A stretch of 64,000 nt of DNA, taken from positions 67,261,477 to 67,325,476 of the forward strand of contig CM075760.1 in assembly GCA_037974335.1 (NCBI GenBank), given 5' to 3'. The position numbers and the translations under genes were made by a program. The notes under the pieces are model-generated. The model made no database searches. It saw only the letters and a program-made list of their open reading frames with translations, and was not told the DNA's origin. Origin of the DNA: Prionace glauca (lineage: Eukaryota; Chordata; Chondrichthyes; Carcharhiniformes; Carcharhinidae). This document shows positions 10,440 to 21,078 of this stretch, one piece after another (the stretch's first letter is position 1; each line of letters begins with the position of its first letter).

Positions 10440-11350
10440 TGCTATCATTGAGTTATATAACATGGATTAGGCCCTTCAGCTTATCAAGTCTGTATCAACA
10501 AAATCTTCATTAATTCCACCTTCCAGCACTAGGCCCATAGCCTTAAATATTTTAAAAGTTCATCTACATCCTCCATCTCCTTATCTAAATATATGCAGCC
10601 TGTATTTTGACCCTTCAACTATGGGGAGCATTTGCTTCCCATCTACCCTGTCAACCTCTGTATAAAATTACAGACCTCAAAGAGGGTCTCTGCTCTGAAG
10701 AGCACAATGTAAGCTTATCCTGGGCTCTCCTTGAAGTTCAAGTGCTCCATCGTAGACGACATCATGGTGAATCTCCTCTGTTCCCCTTCAGTGAAATCAT
10801 ATCCTTTCAATAGTGAGGCGACCAGCACTGTACACAGTACTCCAGATGTGGCCTATCGAAAGCTTTTACAGCTCTAACATTACCCCGCTGTTTTAATAAT
10901 ATATGATGTGGGTATGCCGGCGTTGGACTGGCGTAAACACAGTAAAAAGTCTGACAACACCAGGTTTTAGTCCAACCGATTTATTTCATAATCAAATAAA
11001 TCGGTTGGACTAAAACCTGGTGTTGTCAGACTTTTTACTGTTAATAATATATGCCATGACTTATTAAGACGATTGCCACGTCTGCCTCTATTATAATGTT
11101 CTATCGCATTCAGTGATGTGTAGACAAGGAATCAAATCTTTCTGTTCATTTGAGCTTTCCAGTGTCCTGCCATTCATTAAATATTCCCTTGTCTTGTTAC
11201 TCCTCCCAACGTGCATCCGCTTGCAATTTTCACGATTAAGTTCCATGTGCCACTGCCCTACCATCAGACCAAGGTGCCAATATCACCCGACAACCTTTGC
11301 TCACTCTTAGCCATTCTGTCAATCTTCGTGTCATGAGAAAACTTACCTAC
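10440..11350 (-). repeat. CR1-like LINE fragment between the NAR-V copies
   Basis: Antisense LINE sequence ('aggcccttcagcttatcaagtctg' to about 11350), interrupted by the 135-bp foldback element at 10906-11040. It forms the junction between duplicated units 1 and 2. Confidence 0.65.
10906..11040. mobile_element. Short foldback element with 13-bp target duplication
   Basis: An almost perfect inverted repeat: 'aaaaagtctgacaacacc' and about 30 further bases return as their reverse complement before 11040. TTAATAATATATG flanks it at 10893-10905 and 11041-11053. The homologous site at 13193-13205 is empty. It is a minimal version of the 749-bp element at 43844-44592. Confidence 0.85.
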
Positions 11351-11364
11351 CATCGTCCACAAAC

Positions 11365-11652
11365 AGACACACAACAACACACACATACACACTCACAAAC
11401 ACAAACTCAAACAAACACACAAACTCACAACACATGCACACATATACACACACATACTCACACACACAAACTCGCACACACACACAAACTCACATACATA
11501 CACACACACACAAACTCTCGCATACACACACACACACAAACTCTCACATACACACGCACACATACACGCACACACTCACACATACTCATACACACGCACA
11601 TACACATACACACACAAACTCACACACACACACACACACGCACACACACACA
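11365..11652. repeat. CA-rich microsatellite upstream of NAR-V2
   Basis: Homologue of the array at 9027-9328, with fewer repeats. Confidence 0.9.
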
Positions 11653-11838
11653 GTGCAGTGAGAGAGTGAGGAGGGTGCCTGTTTACCCCAATGAATACCA
11701 TTCAAACTAACCCACATTGTGTGGATTGGATATAAAGCTGTCCCAGTCCATCCCAATTACAGACATTGTTTGGGGTTTTAGCTCCGTTGTCTGGTTCAGC
11801 TCTGATGGTCCATTAAACTCTCTGTGTTTAATTTGCAG

Positions 11839-12186
11839 GATCTTTCAGTGGGTCAGTGACACAGAGCCCAGCAGCGGTGACCAGGAAGGAATGTCAGTCT
11901 CTCACCATCACCTGTGTTTTCAAAGCTGATTATTCCAGTTTGGAGGGCGGACATTTCTTTAGACAAACACAGATCGGGAAAGAACGGGAGCGGATCTCCA
12001 GCGGAGAGCGATTTGTTGTGTCCGTGAATAAAGCACAAAATACATTTTCGCTGGAAATTCGGGATGTGAGAGTTGAAGACACCGCCATCTATTACTGTAA
12101 AGCTCAATATAAACATCGATGTCGGAGTAACGTTTCGGAAGCGCGTTATGCAGACGGACCTGGGACGGTGGTGAATATCACAGCTG
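11839..12186 (+). CDS. NAR-V2: second germline-joined NAR-type variable exon
   Basis: Duplicate of NAR-V1 with one substitution that changes LTIAC to LTITC. All other features are the same: acceptor ends 11838, donor GTAAGTGAC from 12187, phase-1 boundaries, IgNAR-like framework, no CDR2, Cys in CDR3, fused J-like end YADGPGTVV. It is the NAR-V nearest to the supporting V-delta (3.2 kb downstream) and the simplest splicing partner. The near identity means transcripts from the two copies would be hard to tell apart. No leader exon is visible here either. Confidence 0.85.
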
Positions 12187-12764
12187 GTAAGTGACTCCAG
12201 CCGAAATATGTTACAGAATTAGTAGGTTCATGTCCGCACTGTGGAGTTGGTGATGTGGTGGTAGTGTAATTGTGTTAGTATTTCTGTGACCCAGACCAGT
12301 GGTCTGTCTGCACACGGTCAAATCTCACCAAGGCAGCTGGTGCACTTTAATGGAAATGTATGTGAGCAACTGGAACTAAAGGCCAATCTCAGTGTGGCGA
12401 TGATAAACTGTTACGGATAGAAATCTACCGTTTTCAGCTGGTGAAGTAAATATGCTCATTAGTATAAAACAATATGGTTTACTTTTATATGCTGTCTGAA
12501 ATGATGCTGAGCGAGGCACTGAGTAGAAAGAAATTGTTGTGGCTCCGAATGTGGAATACCCAGGTATTCTACTTGGCTGTGACATGGCACCGGAAATGCC
12601 CATGGCAAACCCAATCCTCCCATTGTCCCCTGATTGGCCATTTAAGTTGGCAATTACTTCCAAGGTCATTCCACTTATTAAAGATTGCTTCTGTTACTGT
12701 TTTTCTAAGATGAAGAATGTTCCATGATGCCTTCCTTGCCCGTTGATACAGCATAGTTGAAATA

Positions 12765-13420
12765 TGCTATCATTGAGTTATATAACATGGATTAGGCCCT
12801 TCAGCTTATCAAGTCTGTATCAACAAAATCTTCATTAATTCCACCTTCCAGCACTAGGCCCATAGCCTTAAATATTTTAAAAGTTCATCTACATCCTCCA
12901 TCTCCTTATCTAAACATATGCAGCCTGTATTTTGACTCTTCAACTATGGGGAGCATTTGCTTCCCATCTACCCTGTCAACCTCTGTATAAAATTACAGAC
13001 CTCAAAGAGGATCTCTGCTCTGAAGAGCACAATGTAAGCTTATCCTGGGCTCTCCTTGAAGTTCAAGTGCTCCATCGTAGGCGACATCATGGTGAATCTC
13101 CTCCATTCCCCTTAAGTGCGACCAGCACTCTACACAGTACTCCAGATGTGGCCTATCGAAAGCTTTTACAACTCTAACATAACCCCGCTGTTTTAATAAT
13201 ATATGCCATGACTTATTAAGACGATTGCCACGTCTGCCTCTATTATAACGTTCTATCGCATTCAGTGATTTGTGGACAAGGAATCAAATCTTTCTGTTCA
13301 TTTGAGCTTTCCAGTGTCCTGCCATTCATTAAATACTCCCTTGTCTTGTTAGTCCTCCCAACGTGCATCCCCTTGCAATTTTCAGGATTAAGTTCCATCT
13401 GCCAATGACCTGCATTTCAC
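12765..13420 (-). repeat. CR1-like LINE fragment, right flank of NAR-V repeat array
   Basis: Third copy of the antisense LINE flank, without foldback insertion and with a small deletion at about 13108 relative to 10788. Confidence 0.65.
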
Positions 13421-15409
13421 CCCACCCGTTACCCTCAATATTAAAGCATTACTCCTCTATTTTCAACACCACTTGGAAGAGGAAATGATTGTGGTGATAA
13501 ACGCAATGGAGCCCAATCTGGAACATTCTGAAAAGATTTTATCACAAACATAAGAAATGACTTATATCTTTGAAATAAGTGAACCAATGATTACCATATC
13601 AGATTCCATACTGGAACTGATTGCCCTATTAGAAGATATTAAGTATGCAAATATATTGCCTTCTCAAGAGTTCAGAAGCATACAACAGAAAATATTCTCC
13701 GGAGGTTTGACAAACCGGATTCTGGGCATGTGTCCAGGCAGGGACGCCTTTAGCTTTGGGTCACAGATTTTAAATAATTGTCAATAATTGAGAAGATAAA
13801 TTCCTTTGGTCATTCCATTTATGAGAATCTGAGAAGTGTATGTGTCAGAGAACTGTGAATGCTCAGTGGTTTTGTGTATTCAAGGCAAATACAGACAAGG
13901 TTTTGCAAATTAAAAGGTTTTTTTTTTAACTGGATAAGTTCAGGAATGTGGTGCTGAGTTAATTCCAACTTTGTTGAAAACAGGGAAGTTTTTAGAGTTC
14001 CCTCTTTAAGTTCTTAAATGTGTATCTCTCGAAAGTTAAAGAGCCTAGGTCACATTTTCTCTGGAAGGTAAAGAGAGAAGAGAACAATTTATAAAAAACA
14101 TTTAAATTCTGATTGTTTAATGTGTGGGTGTTGACCAGTTCTTTATTTGTATGTGAGATTAGAACAATTTATACACGGTCATCACTAATAAAACTAATAC
14201 ACAGATTGGGAGTAATAACTGTATGCTGGATTGTCAGAACTTGTCACATAGAACAGTTGGAGAAGGTAGTTTTGTTGCATTTGTGGGGCATCTTGAACAT
14301 ACAGGGGGAAGAAGGTAATAGATCTACAAAGGGAGCTGGATGTAAATATCAACTAAATCTCTGGATGGAGGAGGCCGGTCTGGATAAATTTGCAACATGA
14401 ATCAGTTGGGCCAAATGGTATAATCTATTTCGGTAGACTCTTAAGACTTAGAGCAAACCCTGCCCGAAGAACCAGGGAGAGAACGTTAATGTGCAGAAAG
14501 TATTGAAATTGTCAGAGAGCCGGAAGAGGCCGTTCCCAGTGTGTAACTGTAAAACCACTGTGGAAACTGAACAAACTGAACCTAACAGACAGCTGAGAGC
14601 CTTGGAGACAAGTTCCCACAATTACAAGACACCAAATAACAGATTGTGAATATAGAAATAAAATGAAACTGACTAAATAATTCTATTTTAATGGAAAGGG
14701 AGAACAATACTTTACATAGAAAGAAGATAAACACATTGGTGAAAAGGCAAACATAAACTCTCGGGAAGTTTTAAACCGATATAAATTAATGACATTTGAC
14801 CATAGATGTGCAGCATCGTTCAGTCCCTTTGAATCTGATAAATCACAATAATGTTCTGTTGGATCTTGCTGTGCTCGGTTGTGGAACACCTCTGGGTTAT
14901 CCTCGGATGATCATTTCTGGAAAAAAGATTGCCTCACTGATCATAAAATGTTCCCTAGTGCTTTTCTGTCAATAAGAAAAGTAGAAACTGAATTGTACTC
15001 TACATCATGGGATCATGCAACGCGGAAGAATGGCATTCGGCCCTTCTGGTAGATGCTGCCCCTTTATAAATGAAATCTAATTCTTCCTAACCCCATTAAA
15101 ATTTCCCCATTACCCTGTTTGCCTTTCCTGTGCTGTTACTTGATCATAACCAGTTGGTAATGACCAACTGCTCATTCACTGTTGAATCTGTTGTCACCAC
15201 TCATCATGACAATGCATTCCAGATCAGTAGTACTTGGTGTGTAATATATACCATTTCAGTCCTCGCTGGTTTGTATCGTAATAACGGTGAATATAGTTCC
15301 ATCAGATATAATAGAGTTACAATACCGCAAATGAAGACATGTTCCTGTGATTCCCATAGTGCAAAGTAAAAAAGTGGATAAAATATCCATTTTGTTTTTA
15401 ATCCTCCAG
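13421..15409. other. Intron between NAR-V2 and V-delta
   Basis: AT-rich sequence. I looked for extra V, D or J segments (FGxGT motif, paired heptamer and nonamer) and found none. A degraded LINE 3' end may lie near 14300-14450 and a repeat fragment near 15005-15130. Confidence 0.5.
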
Positions 15410-15715
15410 ATTCCAGTTCCCTGGTGTCCAAGAATCCGCCTCTCCAAACCTCTGCTACAGGCAACACAGTTACTCTAAGATGTGGATATTCAGGGTTATG
15501 TCAGTACACAGTATACTGGTACAGTCAAACCCCAGGGCAGGCTCCGGAATTATTGCATCAGGCACACACTTCAGGAGGGGACAACAAAGAAAATGTTGCC
15601 GGAGACAGAATTTCTGCTTCTACCGATTCTAGCCAGAAAATCGGCCAGTTAACAATCTCCAAACTGCAACTGAGCGACTCGGCTGTTTATTACTGTGCAC
15701 TGAGTCAACACACAG
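15410..15715 (+). CDS. Supporting V-delta exon/segment of the NAR-TCR gene (leaderless)
   Basis: After the acceptor taatcctccag (ends 15409), in phase 1, the frame reads DSSSLVSKNPPLQ and a typical TCR V domain: VTLRCGYSG with Cys1, VYWYSQTPGQAPELL with the core Trp, a hydrophilic CDR2/HV4 region, QLTISKLQLSDSAVYYCALS with Cys2. There is no leader exon in front, as in the 'supporting' V of known shark NAR-TCR genes, which is spliced to the upstream NAR domain. An extra Cys lies in CDR1 (GLCQY). The segment ends at a 23-bp-spacer recombination signal (15716-15754). The frame remains open past it to 15912. Germline segment, expected to rearrange to the J at 16153. Confidence 0.85.
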
Positions 15716-15754
15716 CACAGCGATACAGAACACAGAGAGAGAGGTACAGAAACC
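15716..15754 (+). promoter_or_regulatory. 23-RSS of the supporting V-delta
   Basis: Heptamer CACAGCG (15716-15722), 23-bp spacer, nonamer ACAGAAACC (15746-15754). Consensus is CACAGTG/ACAAAAACC. It is placed 20 bp after the YYC cysteine codon, as expected for a V segment. Confidence 0.8.
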
Positions 15755-15905
15755 TCAACATGGTGAGAATTATAGCCAGAGTGATACAGAACAGGGAGAG
15801 AGAGTGGTACAGAAACCTGAACATGGTGAGAATTATAGGCACAGTGATACAGAACACAGAGAGAGCGGTACAGAAATATGAACATGGTGAGGATTATATT
15901 GTGGT
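15722..15905 (+). repeat. Tandem triplication of the V-delta RSS region (61-63 bp period)
   Basis: Three repeats begin with 'gatacagaaca' at 15722, 15783 and 15846. The second has CAGAGTG (15777-15783) and ACAGAAACC (15809-15817), a 25-bp spacer. The third has perfect CACAGTG (15840-15846), a 23-bp spacer and ACAGAAATA (15870-15878). The V-delta frame is open through all three (NLNMVRII occurs twice), so use of a distal signal would give a V with a much longer CDR3. Confidence 0.8.
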
Positions 15906-16124
15906 ACCATAGTAGCTGAATCTTCCTTAACTCCCGTGCAATAACCTCCCAGTCCCTAAGGAGAACACTAAGCTCTCTCAATTGCACCCCCTCCCCTCCA
16001 CAGCAATCCCCACCACCGCCTTCCATCCCCACAGTGATATTCACTGAGTGCACACCATTAGTGGTCTGAACCAACCCAACTGGGACACGACAGAGGGACA
16101 GAGAGAGGTGGACGAGACCACAAT

Positions 16125-16152
16125 AGATTTTGTTATGGAATCAAAGGGTGTG
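16125..16152 (+). promoter_or_regulatory. Candidate 12-RSS of J
   Basis: AGATTTTGT (16125-16133; consensus GGTTTTTGT), 12-bp spacer, GGGTGTG (16146-16152; consensus CACTGTG). Only the coding-proximal TGTG of the heptamer is canonical, so this is a weak signal. A 14-bp-spacer reading (GTGTGTG, 16148-16154) is the alternative. I found no D segment between 15912 and 16125. Confidence 0.5.
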
Positions 16153-16215
16153 TGACATATGGAGAGACTAGAAAGCTCATCTTTGGCAATGGAACCAGGC
16201 TGATTGTGGAACCCA
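16153..16215 (+). CDS. J segment of the NAR-TCR gene
   Basis: The frame reads TYGETRKLIFGNGTRLIVEP with the J hallmark FGxGT, ending in phase 1 at the donor A|GTAAGTAAC (16216). The phase fits the constant exon at 18125. It is the only J seen between V-delta and C. Confidence 0.8.
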
Positions 16216-16619
16216 GTAAGTAACTAATTCTGGATAATGATTACTCAACATGTTATTTTTCCCCAAGACTTCCTTGAGACATACAGTCGCTGTGTTATTT
16301 CAATTATCACTGTATTTTTTTGAATGGAAGTGGTGAGCAGTTCTCACTGGGAATCCAAAGAACAGCTTCACTGGGCATTGAGATAGAGCAGATGAGAGTT
16401 TTATTGTTTCCACAATTCAGGATTGTTTCCTTAAAACATTTAACTGGCCTTTAATATGAAACTCACCTGGTAGCTGGCAAGGAGATGTGTTACTGAAATG
16501 GTTGTGTGTAATGTAATTAAATGATATATTGATAGACAGTTAGAAGAGGCCCACCCCGATGGAGTCATGGAGATAGAGAACACTGTAAAACTCGCTTCAG
16601 CCTAATGAGGGGCAGAAAT

Positions 16620-17262
16620 AACGTAGTCAGGAAAATACCTATCCCCGTTTTAGAGGGATCAATGAGGAGTGTTTGTTTTCGGTGGGGGTGGGGGTGGGTG
16701 TGGCGGTGGATGGTGGGGAAGAGGCATTGATTTAAGGTACGGGATAGGGGATATGAGGGACATCTGGAACTCACTATCTGGTAGGGTCGCGGTTACAGAG
16801 ACCCTCACAACACTTGGTTATGCACTTTTGATGCCATATCATACACAGTAAAGGGCCAAGTGCTGGAAATGGGATTAGAGAAGTCAGTTAGCTGTCTTTG
16901 GACGGGGCAGACATGAAGGGCCGAAGGGCCTTAGATGTGCTGTAGACTTCTATTTTATTCCCTGTTGGGAGAGTCTAGGACCAGAGGCTAAATCCCAGAG
17001 TAAGGCGTTGCTGAATTAAAGAGAGCGAAAATGAAGAATTTCTTCCATCAGATGGTATCGAATCTGCGGACTTCTTTATCACAGATGGCTGTATAGGGCT
17101 GCCGTTAAGTACTTTCCGTGCTGGGATAGACAGATTTTTAATCTGCAAGAAAACAAAGGTGATGGGGATATTGTTGGGAAAATGGAGTTGAGGATTATCA
17201 CATCAGATCAGTCGTGATCTCATTGAATAATGGGTGGGCCGAGTGGCCTCCTTCTGTACAGA
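16620..17262 (+). repeat. Two CR1-like LINE 3' fragments in tandem
   Basis: Bases 16620-16960 and 16965-17262 each contain a degenerate LINE 3' end ('gggccgaagggcctta', 'tgatctcattgaataatgggtgg'). Both are in the J-C intron. Confidence 0.6.
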
Positions 17263-17280
17263 GAAAAGGGAAAAAGTGTA

Positions 17281-17592
17281 TCCTAGAATCGCTACCGTAC
17301 AGAACGAGGCCATTCAGCCCATCGAGTCTGTACCCACCCGAATTCCACACAGGCCCGATCATCATAACGCCACATGTTTACCCGATTAAACCCACGACTT
17401 TACGGTCAATTTAGCTTGGCCAATCAACCTAACCCGCCATCCTTGGACTCTGAGAGGAAACTGGAGCACCCGGGCGAAACCCAGAGGGAGAACATGTGCA
17501 CTCCACCCAGAGAGTGAGCCGAGGCCGGAATTGAACCTGGGTCTTTGGCGCTGTGAGGCAGTAATGTTAGTTATTGTGCTACAGTGCCGCCC
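17281..17592 (-). repeat. tRNA-derived SINE, near full length
   Basis: Minus-strand copy: tail 'tctagaatcgctaccgtac', middle, and head ending near 'gtgctacagtgccgccc' with a B-box-like GGTTCAATTCC. Confidence 0.75.
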
Positions 17593-17658
17593 TCCATCAA
17601 TTTCTTGTCCAAATATTGTTCTCTTTAAAATATTTAAAAAAACACAGCGGGAACTAAG

Positions 17659-17877
17659 TGTGTGTGTGTGTGTGTGTGTGTGTGTCAGTGTGTGTGTCAG
17701 TGTGTGTGTGCGTGAGTGTGTGAGAGAGAATGTGTGAGAGAGTGTGTGTGTGAGTGTGTGTGTGCATATCAGTCTGTCCATGTATGTGTACCTGCTTATG
17801 TGCATGGGCATGTGTGCGTGGACATGTGTGTGTGGACATGTGTGTGTGGGCATGTGTGTATGGATATGTGTGCGTGG

Positions 17878-17920
<43 letters not shown>
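17659..17920. repeat. GT-rich microsatellite
   Basis: Compound (GT)n with 'ggacatgtgtg' interspersions, followed by a short (GA)n run. Confidence 0.9.
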
Positions 17921-17922
<2 letters not shown>

Positions 17923-18124
17923 GGAGAGAGGTGTCACTCCTCAGGTTTCTCTTTCCCAAGGGAGTAAGATTGCTTATCCAGTCTCAGCATTCGGTAAATC
18001 AATGTAGAAACTTATATGCGGTTAAAGCACAGGAAAAATGCGAGTCTAATCGAATGGTACAGCAGATTGGGGGATGTCACCCTGTTGTATTCTGATTATT
18101 TCCTTTTATTTCTTAAATCTTCAG

Positions 18125-18418
18125 AGGCGAAAAATCCAAAAGAACCAAAATTGAGCGTCTTTTACCCGCCAGTGCCACCGGAAGCTCCCAACACCACCAC
18201 CGCTGCAGTATGTTTGGCCTCGGGCTTCTCCCCCAAGACAATCAAGCTCTCCCTGACCAGGGGATCCGACCAAGAGGTCAATGTGACAAGATCCAGTGTC
18301 CTATTGGAGAGCGGGAATTACAGGAGCTCGGGTTTCCTCTCTTTCCCCCAATCCGGGAAATCGCCAAACATCACGTGCACGGCGGTTCACAATGATCAGA
18401 ATTACTCAGTAAACATCG
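18125..18418 (+). CDS. TCR-delta-type constant Ig exon (C1)
   Basis: Acceptor ttatttcttaaatcttcag ends at 18124; donor G|GTAAGT at 18419. The domain reads AKNPKEPKLSVFYPP, AAVCLASGFSPKTIKLSL with Cys1, and SPNITCTAVHNDQNYSVNI with Cys2. It is a C1-set domain of about 98 residues of the TCR alpha/delta kind. 'VFYPP' and the downstream connecting peptide and TM exon point to C-delta rather than an Ig heavy chain. Two N-glycosylation sites (NVT, NIT) are visible. Phase 1 at both ends. Confidence 0.87.
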
Positions 18419-18445
18419 GTAAGTTTATTTTACTTCCAGTCATGT

Positions 18446-18720
18446 GATGTGGGTGTCTTTGGCTTGACCAGCATTTATTGCCCATCCTAAATTGACAATC
18501 AGCAGAGGGCATTTAAGAGTCACTTTCCGGCCAGACAATGTAAGTACGGCAGATTTCCTTCCCTAAAGGATATTAGTGAACAAGATGAGTTTTAATGATC
18601 ATCGACAATAATTTCATTGGTCATCTTTAGACTTTTAATTTCATTTTTTTTAACATTCAAATTTCGCATCAGTCATGGCGAATTTCGACCGCGCATCAGT
18701 ATTCTGGGTGGTTGGATTGA
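18446..18720 (+). repeat. Dispersed repeat ('cagcatttattgcccatcc' family)
   Basis: A frequent interspersed family; relatives at 24930-25290 and 26578-26830. Bases 18720-19190 hold nothing recognisable. Confidence 0.55.
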
Positions 18721-19189
18721 CAATGTCACTGTGCTACTGCATCCTCTGAGAGTGTTTTATGATAGGAAGAACGTCCACTAAATAGTATCCATCCTCTTAA
18801 CGCCGAAGGACTCTCAATGTCATCGTCACTCAAAATGTTATCTTTTTGAAAGATTAGCTGACTAATAATTGAAGGCCATTTATTCTAGTCTCGGGACTTC
18901 ACTGTCTCAGACCCAATCAGCTTCAGTTGCTTCATCAATCACCTTCAATCCATTGTGAGGTCAGAAGTTGGGACGTTCGCTGATGACTGAACAATGTTCA
19001 GCACCATTCATGACACCTCAGATCTTGAAGTAATGCATTACAAATGCAGCAATAGCTGGACAATATCTAGGGTTGGACTGAGAAGCTGCAAATAACATTT
19101 GCACCACAGATGTTCCAGGCAATGACCAACTCCAACAGGAAAGAAGGTAACAATCGGCTCTGGTCATTTAATGGCATTACCATGACTGA

Positions 19190-19605
19190 AACAAAGAACA
19201 AAGGAAAATACAGCACAGGAACAGGCCCTTCAGCCCTCCAAGCCTGCACCGAAGATGCTATCTGACATAACTAAAACCCCCTACCCTTCCGGGGACCAGA
19301 TCCCTCTATTCCCATCCTATTCATGTGTTTGTCCAGATGTCCTTTTGAAACTCACTACCATATCTGATTCCACTACCTCCCCCAGGAGCGAGTTTCAGGC
19401 ACCCACCACCCTGTGTTTTAAAAAAAATCTGCCTCGCACATCTCCTTCAAACCTTAAATCTATGCTCCTTAATAATTTACTCTTCCATACTGAGAAAAAA
19501 ATGTTTCTGACTATCCAATCTGTCCATGCCTCTCATAATCTTGTAGACTTCTAAATGGTCAACTTGCACTAGCACCATCCTGAGGGTTAACGTTGCTCAG
19601 AAACT
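19190..19605 (-). repeat. CR1-like LINE 3' fragment
   Basis: Antisense: 'caggcccttcagccctccaagcctgc' to 'accatcctgag'. Lies in the C1-CP intron. Confidence 0.65.
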
Positions 19606-19804
19606 GAACTGGACTATCTGACTGCAAGAGCATGTCGGAGATTGGGAATCCTGTGCTGAATAACTTGTCTCTTAATCTCCCCAATCCTCTGCACCATCCA
19701 CAAGACATAATCCTGACTGTGGTAGGGTATTAGCCACTTGCCTGGATAAATGCAGCTCCAACAACACTCAGAAATTTAACACGTCCCAGGACAAAGAGAC
19801 TCCG

Positions 19805-20181
19805 ATTAATTAAAAGTGTATTTATTAGTGTCACAAATGGGCTTACATTAAAGATGCAATGAAGTTACTGTGAAAATATCCTTGTCGCCTCACTCTGTAC
19901 CTGTTCGGGGACACTGAGGGAGAATTTAACATGGCCAATGCTTCTAATCAGCCCGACTTTCAGACTGTGGGAGGAAACCGGACTTGGAGAATTACTGCTG
20001 TGTATCTTGTGGATCAGACCCACACTGACAAGAGGAAAACCTGCAGACTCTGCACAGACAGTCACCCAATCCGGGAATCGAATCCAGGTCCCTGACACTG
20101 TGGGCAGGGGGAGGGGGGTTGGAGGGGTGGGGAGGGGGATAGTTGTAACAGTACTAAACATTGTGCCACTGTGCCGCTCCA
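19805..20181 (-). repeat. tRNA-derived SINE
   Basis: Minus-strand SINE with tail 'tatttattagtgtcacaaatgggc', B box complement near 20075-20086, and a G-rich expansion at 20101-20140 in the head. Confidence 0.75.
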
Positions 20182-20237
20182 GCATTAAGTATTTCATTCA
20201 CAAACATCCACTTTTTCCACCACCGTAGCACAGTGGG

Positions 20238-20600
20238 AGCAGTGTGTGCCATTCACAAGACACACCACCCAAGTCTCCAAGTCTCTTTCCGCTGAATCTT
20301 CCAAAATCATGGCCGTTATCATCTCGGAGGACAAGGGCAGCAGGTACCCGGGAGCACCATTATCTAGATGTTCCCCTCCAAGTCACTCAGCATCCTGACT
20401 TGGAAATATTTCGGCAGTTCCTTCACTGTCGCTCGGTTAAAATGGTGGAACTTCTTCCCTAAGAGCCCTGAGTGTGTACGTACACCTCACAGACTGCAGG
20501 GTTTCAAGCAGGGGACTCACAACCATCTTCAGAAGGGGGCAATTAGGGATTGGCAGTAAATACTGACCTCCCATAAGTCCATAAGCGAATAAAAATAAGA
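20238..20600 (+). repeat. Dispersed repeat ('caagggcagcagg...gactggcagtaaatactg')
   Basis: Copy of an interspersed family also seen at 29330-29530. Bases 20600-21078 are intron without recognisable features. Confidence 0.55.
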
Positions 20601-21078
20601 ATAGCTGGCTATTACAGTTTAGGGCAGTGTCCAGGACCCGCAGCTGCTGGTGTATCACCGAATTTAGGAAAGTATTAAATACTAACCAGTGTACTGGAGA
20701 ATCCCGCTCCTCTGGAGAAATTCCTTGATATCATTAATCCACTGCAGAGCTGAAATCAGGCCTCGGTTTCACCACTTCTTTGGAAGACAGTGAAATACTG
20801 CCCCAATGGATTGGCCCAGAATCTGGGGTTTAATCCCTGATGTTTAATCGACCCTACACTCATTGAACTCAGATTTGGGCCGAACTAAATGGCAGTTACC
20901 AATGTTTCTCCGTAGTGAATAATCAAGTGAACAAGCCCAATCGTGCTGTTTGATTCTTACTTTTTTCATGGCTATTGGTTATGGACACAACATTATTGGA
21001 AGCGATATTGAGAACAAACATGGTTACAGTAATGTCACTTGCTCACTGAATAAGTCATTTATTTTTGTGCCCTTCCAG

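Larger units (their letters stand above)
9514..13200 (+). repeat. Tandem duplication of the NAR-V unit (period about 2.3 kb)
   Basis: From about 9330 to 10780 the sequence recurs at an offset of 2325 bp with only a few differences. The V exons differ by one base (G 9585 versus A 11910, Ala versus Thr). The antisense LINE flank is present a third time at 13108-13420 without a NAR-V exon. Recent unequal crossing over or gene conversion would explain this. Confidence 0.85.

Noticed and set aside
16030-16068. CACAGTG at 16030-16036 as the 3' signal of a D segment
   Set aside because: No nonamer at 12 or 23 bp and no matching signal on the other side.
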